Below, piece after piece: positions 8,801 through 11,242 of a stretch of DNA of 11,242 nt (its first letter is position 1; each line of letters starts with the position of its first letter). The DNA comes from Podila epigama. Its lineage: Eukaryota > Mortierellomycota > Mortierellomycetes > Mortierellales > Mortierellaceae. The stretch is from assembly GCA_015679605.1 (NCBI GenBank), contig JAAAVE010000111.1, forward strand, positions 21,834 through 33,075, read 5' to 3'. The notes under the pieces were generated by a model. It was given only the letters and a program-made list of their open reading frames with translations, was not told where the DNA came from and did not search any database. The position numbers were made by a program, and so were the translations under genes.

Positions 8801-9811
8801 AAGATGAAAAGAAAAAAAAAAGTGAGTGATAGAGACAATTATGAGAAGAAAGATACCTGTGAGTCGGGATCCTTTAGACAATTACTAAAGACAGTTGACA
8901 GATTTTCGACTTGTTGACCTTGAGCGAGATGGGGAACAGAGGTGAAGATCCGGAAAGCTGACTCTCGTTGTTCTGCCGATGTTGAAGTTGCACAATTCAA
9001 CAAGACGGGTAGCAATTCTGGCCAGGGTTCTAAAAACGACGTCCAAAATATTGGGGGGGCGGAATATTATTACATAAATATTTTTTTTTTTTTTTTTTTT
9101 TTTTGTTTGGCACGTTAGTAAATATGCAACGACATGTCCAAAATTCGAAGAAATCCCAAAGTATAGTTGTGGTGGTGGAGGGAACGAAAGGTAATGGAGA
9201 CTTGCTTTCTTCTTTGAGGGCAGCCACTCTGGCGATCTCGGCGATTGTATCACAAATCTTGTTGCGGGCCGACTTTGTATCTTCCTTTTGCAAGGCCGTG
9301 ATCAAGTTTGTTTTGATAGACTGACGTGTTTCCTCAGGAATGATGTCCAGCAGTGTCGGTTCCTCGCCCGAGTCCTTGTCCTGAGCAGCAGATGTAGGTT
9401 GTTTCGGAGCAGTTTTTAACGCTACGCGACGTGTCAATACAGCTGCAAAGGAGCGCAACTATGTCGGTTTTTTTTTTTGCCCATTACGGTTGTGCGAAGA
9501 AGAGGAACGTGTGTATGTGCGTGTAAGAAATCGTGCCCTTTCTCATCATTATATAACTAATTTTTTCATACACAATATCATGATAAAATCATTGAAACAA
9601 GGGTCAACTTTGACCGCTTACATACAACGGCGAATTCATAATGGCATGTGAGATGAGCTAGTCCGGCGAGGAGGGTATCGGGCCTGGTGGCCATCCACTC
9701 GTTATTGAGCTGTTGCTCGGCAGTGGTGCGGACTGTGTTATCATTCGAGACGAGGTTCGAGAGCATGTGGACGAGCTCGTCAATTGTTTCTTGTGGGATG
9801 GATGTGGCCAT
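5859..9811 (-). CDS. PSE1: Importin subunit beta-3 (karyopherin Kap121/Pse1, IPO5 family), complete
   Basis: Nuclear import receptor of the karyopherin-beta family. In yeast, Kap121 carries ribosomal proteins and several transcription and cell-cycle factors through the nuclear pore and releases them on RanGTP binding. The model has five exons, complement(join(5859..6087, 6199..8693, 8857..9029, 9206..9458, 9626..9811)), giving 1111 aa plus TGA. All phases close, and the length is close to Pse1 and IPO5 (about 1090-1100). The start ATGGCC follows CTACAAA, with A at -3, and there is no alternative upstream. HEAT-repeat sequence runs throughout. Family hallmarks are: N-terminal RSFAAVLTRR; WPELLPVLLN; an acidic loop at about 332-352 (EIEDEKEW to EEDDND) followed by GEHALDRLARALGGK; HPRVRFAACNTVGQ (about 430-443); RLLRGKTMECASLIALAVGK (about 561-580); AEDGWEFV and GIKTTVLEEKCTAVEML (about 663-694); YFHDGVRHAAV; a C-terminal HPAVLG-NN. 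The second intron is GC-AG. Assignment is very secure. Confidence 0.96.
6088..6198 (-). other. PSE1 intron 4 (111 nt)
   Basis: Minus-strand donor GTAAGT (6198 downward) and acceptor TTTTTAG (ends 6088), phase 2. It joins LLDLLDA to QHPAVLGLNNLNLA, which matches the contiguous C-terminal region of IPO5-type importins. Confidence 0.92.
8694..8856 (-). other. PSE1 intron 3 (163 nt)
   Basis: Minus-strand donor GTATCT after GACTCACAG and acceptor ATAATAG, phase 0. It joins KDPDSQ to VRLACLKAV. The large exon therefore begins with a GTG valine codon, not a start. Confidence 0.92.
9030..9205 (-). other. PSE1 intron 2 (176 nt), noncanonical GC-AG with internal A24
   Basis: The exon ends AAAGAAGAAA and the intron starts GCAAGT, the typical context of GC donors; it ends GTTTTTAG. 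This phase 1 splice gives ARVAALKEE-K-PWPELLPVLLN, which lines up without gaps with the family. The nearby GT dinucleotides at 9201 and further downstream are in the wrong phase. A perfect TACTAAC branch point occupies 9114-9120 on the minus strand. Between it and the acceptor lie a 24-nt A run (sense), a 7-nt C run, and no other AG. Confidence 0.85.
9035..9144. repeat. Direct repeat pair flanking the A24 tract in PSE1 intron 2
   Basis: AACGACGTCCAAAAT at 9035-9049 and AACGACATGTCCAAAAT at 9128-9144 (plus strand) are identical apart from a 2-nt indel. They enclose 78 nt holding the poly-T run (9081-9104, plus strand) and the branch point. This resembles an insertion or duplication scar, although the homopolymer is not at the element end as it would be for a simple retrotransposed insert. 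Confidence 0.75.
9459..9625 (-). other. PSE1 intron 1 (167 nt)
   Basis: Minus-strand donor GTATGT and acceptor ACATAG, phase 0, joining CHYEFAV to LRSFAAVLTRR. The overlapping GTAAGC donor four bases further in is excluded because it breaks the frame. The intron carries an A11 run just before the acceptor. Confidence 0.87.
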
Positions 9812-9960
9812 TTTGTAGATTGATGGAATGGTTAGTGGAAATGTTTTATGCGGAAGGGCGAAATTAGTGGAAATGATAATATGTTTGCGTAGGGGTGAAA
9901 TGAGTGAGACAGTGATTGCAGCGCTGGTGGTTCGAGGGGAGAAGAAAAACGAATGGGACT

Positions 9961-9977
9961 AGTGGATGGTGATTGGA
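9961..9977 (-). promoter_or_regulatory. CCAAT-containing promoter word, copy A (PSE1 side)
   Basis: Read on the minus strand this is TCCAATCACCATCCACT, about 150 nt upstream of the PSE1 ATG and pointing toward it. It is identical over 17 nt to the copy at 10525-10541 on the plus strand. The embedded CCAATCA matches the binding core of the heterotrimeric CCAAT-binding (HAP/NF-Y) complex. Confidence 0.6.
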
Positions 9978-10085
9978 AGAAGAGGAGAAAAGAAGAAGAA
10001 GGGAGAGAAAAAAGAAAAGAGAAGAAATAAGAAAGGTGTGGGGAAACAAGAGTTGACTAAACAGTGGCAAAAAGAGAGGCGTGGG

Positions 10086-10100
10086 AGTGGGTGGTGATTG
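10086..10100 (-). promoter_or_regulatory. Variant copy C of the promoter word
   Basis: On the minus strand it reads CAATCACCACCCACT, one mismatch from CAATCACCATCCACT. The preceding base is T, so the CCAAT core is lost here (TCAAT). It lies about 110 nt further from the PSE1 start than copy A, in the same orientation. Confidence 0.45.
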
Positions 10101-10524
10101 AAAAAAAAAAGACCAAGACATATGCCTGTCTCCCCCCTTTTCCGTGTTGATGAAAAAAATAAAAAATGGTGGCAAGTTGTCCAAAAGATCCTCAGCCACC
10201 ATCTCACGAGCGCTCACGTTATCAGCGTGTTGACAATGCAAGGTTGACGAGGGGGGTCGGAACGCGTGCCGGTTCTTGACAAGACACGACAGCACACACA
10301 TTCACATTTGTATTCCGTGATCTCGGTACCAAAAGGAAGAAGGGTCACCATGCTACAGTCTACAAACTAAAGACCTGGAGAGTGTCCTCTATGAATCTAG
10401 CATTCCCCCTTTTGTCGGGATATGCAGATATGCAGTGTCGTTTTTGTGACCAAAAGTTAAAGTGAGTGGTGTGTTGTTGTGTGAAGGTGAATGTGGGTAT
10501 GGAATGGTCAGAGCCATGGAAGAA

Positions 10525-10541
10525 TCCAATCACCATCCACT
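10525..10541 (+). promoter_or_regulatory. CCAAT-containing promoter word, copy B (secreted gene side)
   Basis: TCCAATCACCATCCACT on the plus strand, about 250 nt upstream of the ATG at 10790 and pointing toward it. It is an exact inverted match to 9961-9977. A second CCAATCA follows at 10554-10560, 28 nt downstream. Confidence 0.6.
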
Positions 10542-10569
10542 CGCGTTCTTTGACCAATCAGCACGCGAG
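10540..10569 (+). promoter_or_regulatory. CTCGCGT/ACGCGAG inverted repeat enclosing a CCAAT box
   Basis: Perfect 7-bp arms at 10540-10546 and 10563-10569 are separated by 16 nt that contain CCAATCA (10554-10560). It overlaps the last two bases of copy B. The symmetry suggests a site for a dimeric regulator beside a CCAAT factor; this is inference. Confidence 0.45.
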
Positions 10570-10589
10570 ACGATCTTTCCTCCAGCAGC

Positions 10590-10789
10590 AGTCGATTTCA
10601 TTCCCGCTCGCCTTTAGCCTTTTTCCATTTTTTTTTCTGCTCTGCTCTCAAGGCTTTTTTGTCGTTCTTCTGCCGTGTTCTTTTATCTCTCTTCTTTTTT
10701 CTCCTTTTCACTTTCCCATCCTTCTTCTTTTCATCTCTCTTTCACTCATCCTCGTCCTTGTACATTAAACTTTTCTCATCTACATCACC
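10590..10789 (+). promoter_or_regulatory. Pyrimidine-rich core promoter and 5' UTR of the secreted-protein gene
   Basis: Dense T/C sequence (CTTTCCCATCCTTC, TCATCTCTCTTTCAC) runs to about 10758. TACATTAAAC and CATCTACATCACC follow, directly before the ATG at 10790. CT-rich leaders of this kind are common in strongly transcribed fungal genes. The start context CACCATG is good. Confidence 0.6.
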
Positions 10790-11242
10790 ATGTTCGGTCT
10801 CAAGTCTACTCTCAAGGCTCTCGTCGCAGGTGCCTTCATCCTTGCATCAGGTACTTTTACAGTCTCTAGCCATCATCAGACATCAGACAAAAAAAGAAAA
10901 AGTTTGATCAGCCCCATCATCACGCTTAATTTGACGCTCTTGCCATGGTCAATTACAAAAAAAACCGACCATGTGTGGAGCGACGAAGGAAAGATGAGAC
11001 AGATAAAATAGACTCGCTTGGAGAGATTGACAACAGGGTCGGAAGAAAGAAAAAAGAAAACGCGCATGTGTCAAACAAGATCAGATTAGCTCTGGATGAC
11101 AAACATTCCATCTCGAAAGAAAAAAGGAAGCAATTAGCACACTCACACTCACTGTATCATTCTTTGTTTTTGATAATATGTACTAGTCACTGTCCAGGCT
11201 GTCCCTGGATTGCCCAACGTTGACGTCTCGGCTGATTTCCCC
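10790..11242 (+). CDS. Secreted protein of unknown family, N-terminal part (3' end outside window)
   Basis: Two exons are visible, join(10790..10850, 11187..11242), coding 39 residues before the window ends. The start MFGLKSTLKALVAGAFI has the short basic n-region and hydrophobic core of a signal peptide. After splicing, the sequence runs ASVTVQA then VPGLPNVDVSADFP, with V-Q-A a good signal peptidase site at about residue 25. The product should enter the secretory pathway. The intron has donor GTACTT and acceptor TACTAG in matching phase 1. The next AG (CAG, 11194-11196) would give a frame that stops within nine codons. An alternative reading (donor GTCTCT at 10862 with the CAG acceptor) is also open but has a weaker donor and cleavage site. 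Too little mature protein is present to name a family. The two CCAAT boxes and the strong CT leader suggest good expression. Confidence 0.68.
10851..11186 (+). other. Intron 1 of the secreted-protein gene (336 nt)
   Basis: GTACTT...TACTAG, phase 1. It interrupts the signal peptide five codons before the predicted cleavage site. It is purine-rich with A runs and stop codons in all forward frames, unlike the flanking exons. A second AG lies 10 nt past the chosen acceptor. Confidence 0.65.

Larger units (their letters stand above)
9812..10789. promoter_or_regulatory. Divergent intergenic region between PSE1 and the secreted-protein gene
   Basis: The 978 bp hold no supported gene. On the minus strand a pyrimidine-rich tract (about 9940-10110, purine-rich as written) leads toward PSE1. 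On the plus strand a T/C tract (about 10590-10770) leads to the ATG at 10790. The region contains CCAAT boxes, a shared 17-bp word in inverted orientation, a single ACGCGT (10262-10267, the MluI cell-cycle box sequence) and a 7-bp palindrome around one CCAAT. Open frames here (for example 9864-10301 minus) read through pyrimidine-rich DNA into Phe/Leu/Ser strings and look like chance. Confidence 0.65.

Noticed and set aside
9925-9945. GGTTCGAGG resembling a tRNA B-box
   Set aside because: No matching A-box, cloverleaf arms or terminator at the right spacing.
9864-10301. 145-aa minus-strand ORF upstream of PSE1
   Set aside because: It translates a pyrimidine-rich promoter tract into Phe/Leu/Ser runs. 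No signal of selection, and it overlaps the expected PSE1 promoter.
10318-10460. Plus-strand open stretch reading DLGTKRKKGHHATVYKL
   Set aside because: It looks mildly protein-like, but no ATG or intron context and no family was recognised. Left as intergenic; a protein search of this 48-codon stretch would settle whether it is a gene relic.
10944-10973. 7-bp inverted repeat CATGGTC/GACCATG in the secreted gene intron
   Set aside because: Short arms with an A-rich 16-nt loop in an intron; at this length it is within chance expectation and no function is suggested by context.

Overview
The window is nuclear DNA from a filamentous fungus, most likely an early-diverging one (Mortierella-like Mucoromycota is my best guess, from the protein flavour and promoter style; this is inference). 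The eukaryotic reading rests on spliceosomal introns of about 110-460 nt whose phases all close, TACTAAC-type branch points, pyrimidine-rich promoters and AATAAA-type poly(A) signals. No mobile element, CRISPR array, rRNA or tRNA was seen.

Layout. (1) 1-1344, plus strand: the 3' part of a RAD4/XPC nucleotide-excision-repair gene. An intron tail is followed by three exons covering the BHD1, BHD2 and BHD3 DNA-binding domains and an acidic C-terminus. (2) 1345-2875: about 1.5 kb of low-complexity, gene-poor DNA that should hold the RAD4 3' UTR and the promoter and probably unresolved first exon of the next gene. (3) 2876-5786, plus: a WSC-domain membrane protein with a canonical 8-cysteine ectodomain split by a microsatellite-filled intron, a very short stalk, one transmembrane helix and a disordered cytoplasmic tail of about 596 residues. 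(4) 5859-9811, minus: a complete five-exon gene for importin beta-3 (PSE1/KAP121, animal IPO5), 1111 aa. One of its introns is GC-AG and carries a 24-nt homopolymer. (5) 9812-10789: a divergent intergenic promoter region. (6) 10790 to the right edge, plus: the first exon and start of the second exon of a secreted protein of unknown family.

The genes look like unrelated neighbours (DNA repair, wall sensing, nuclear import, secretion) rather than a pathway cluster. Genes 3 and 4 converge with only 72 bp between stop codons. Genes 4 and 6 diverge and share a 17-bp CCAAT-containing promoter word in inverted orientation. I found no evidence of a novel multi-gene system. The more unusual items are the odd PSE1 intron, the shared promoter word, and the short-stalk, long-tail WSC protein.
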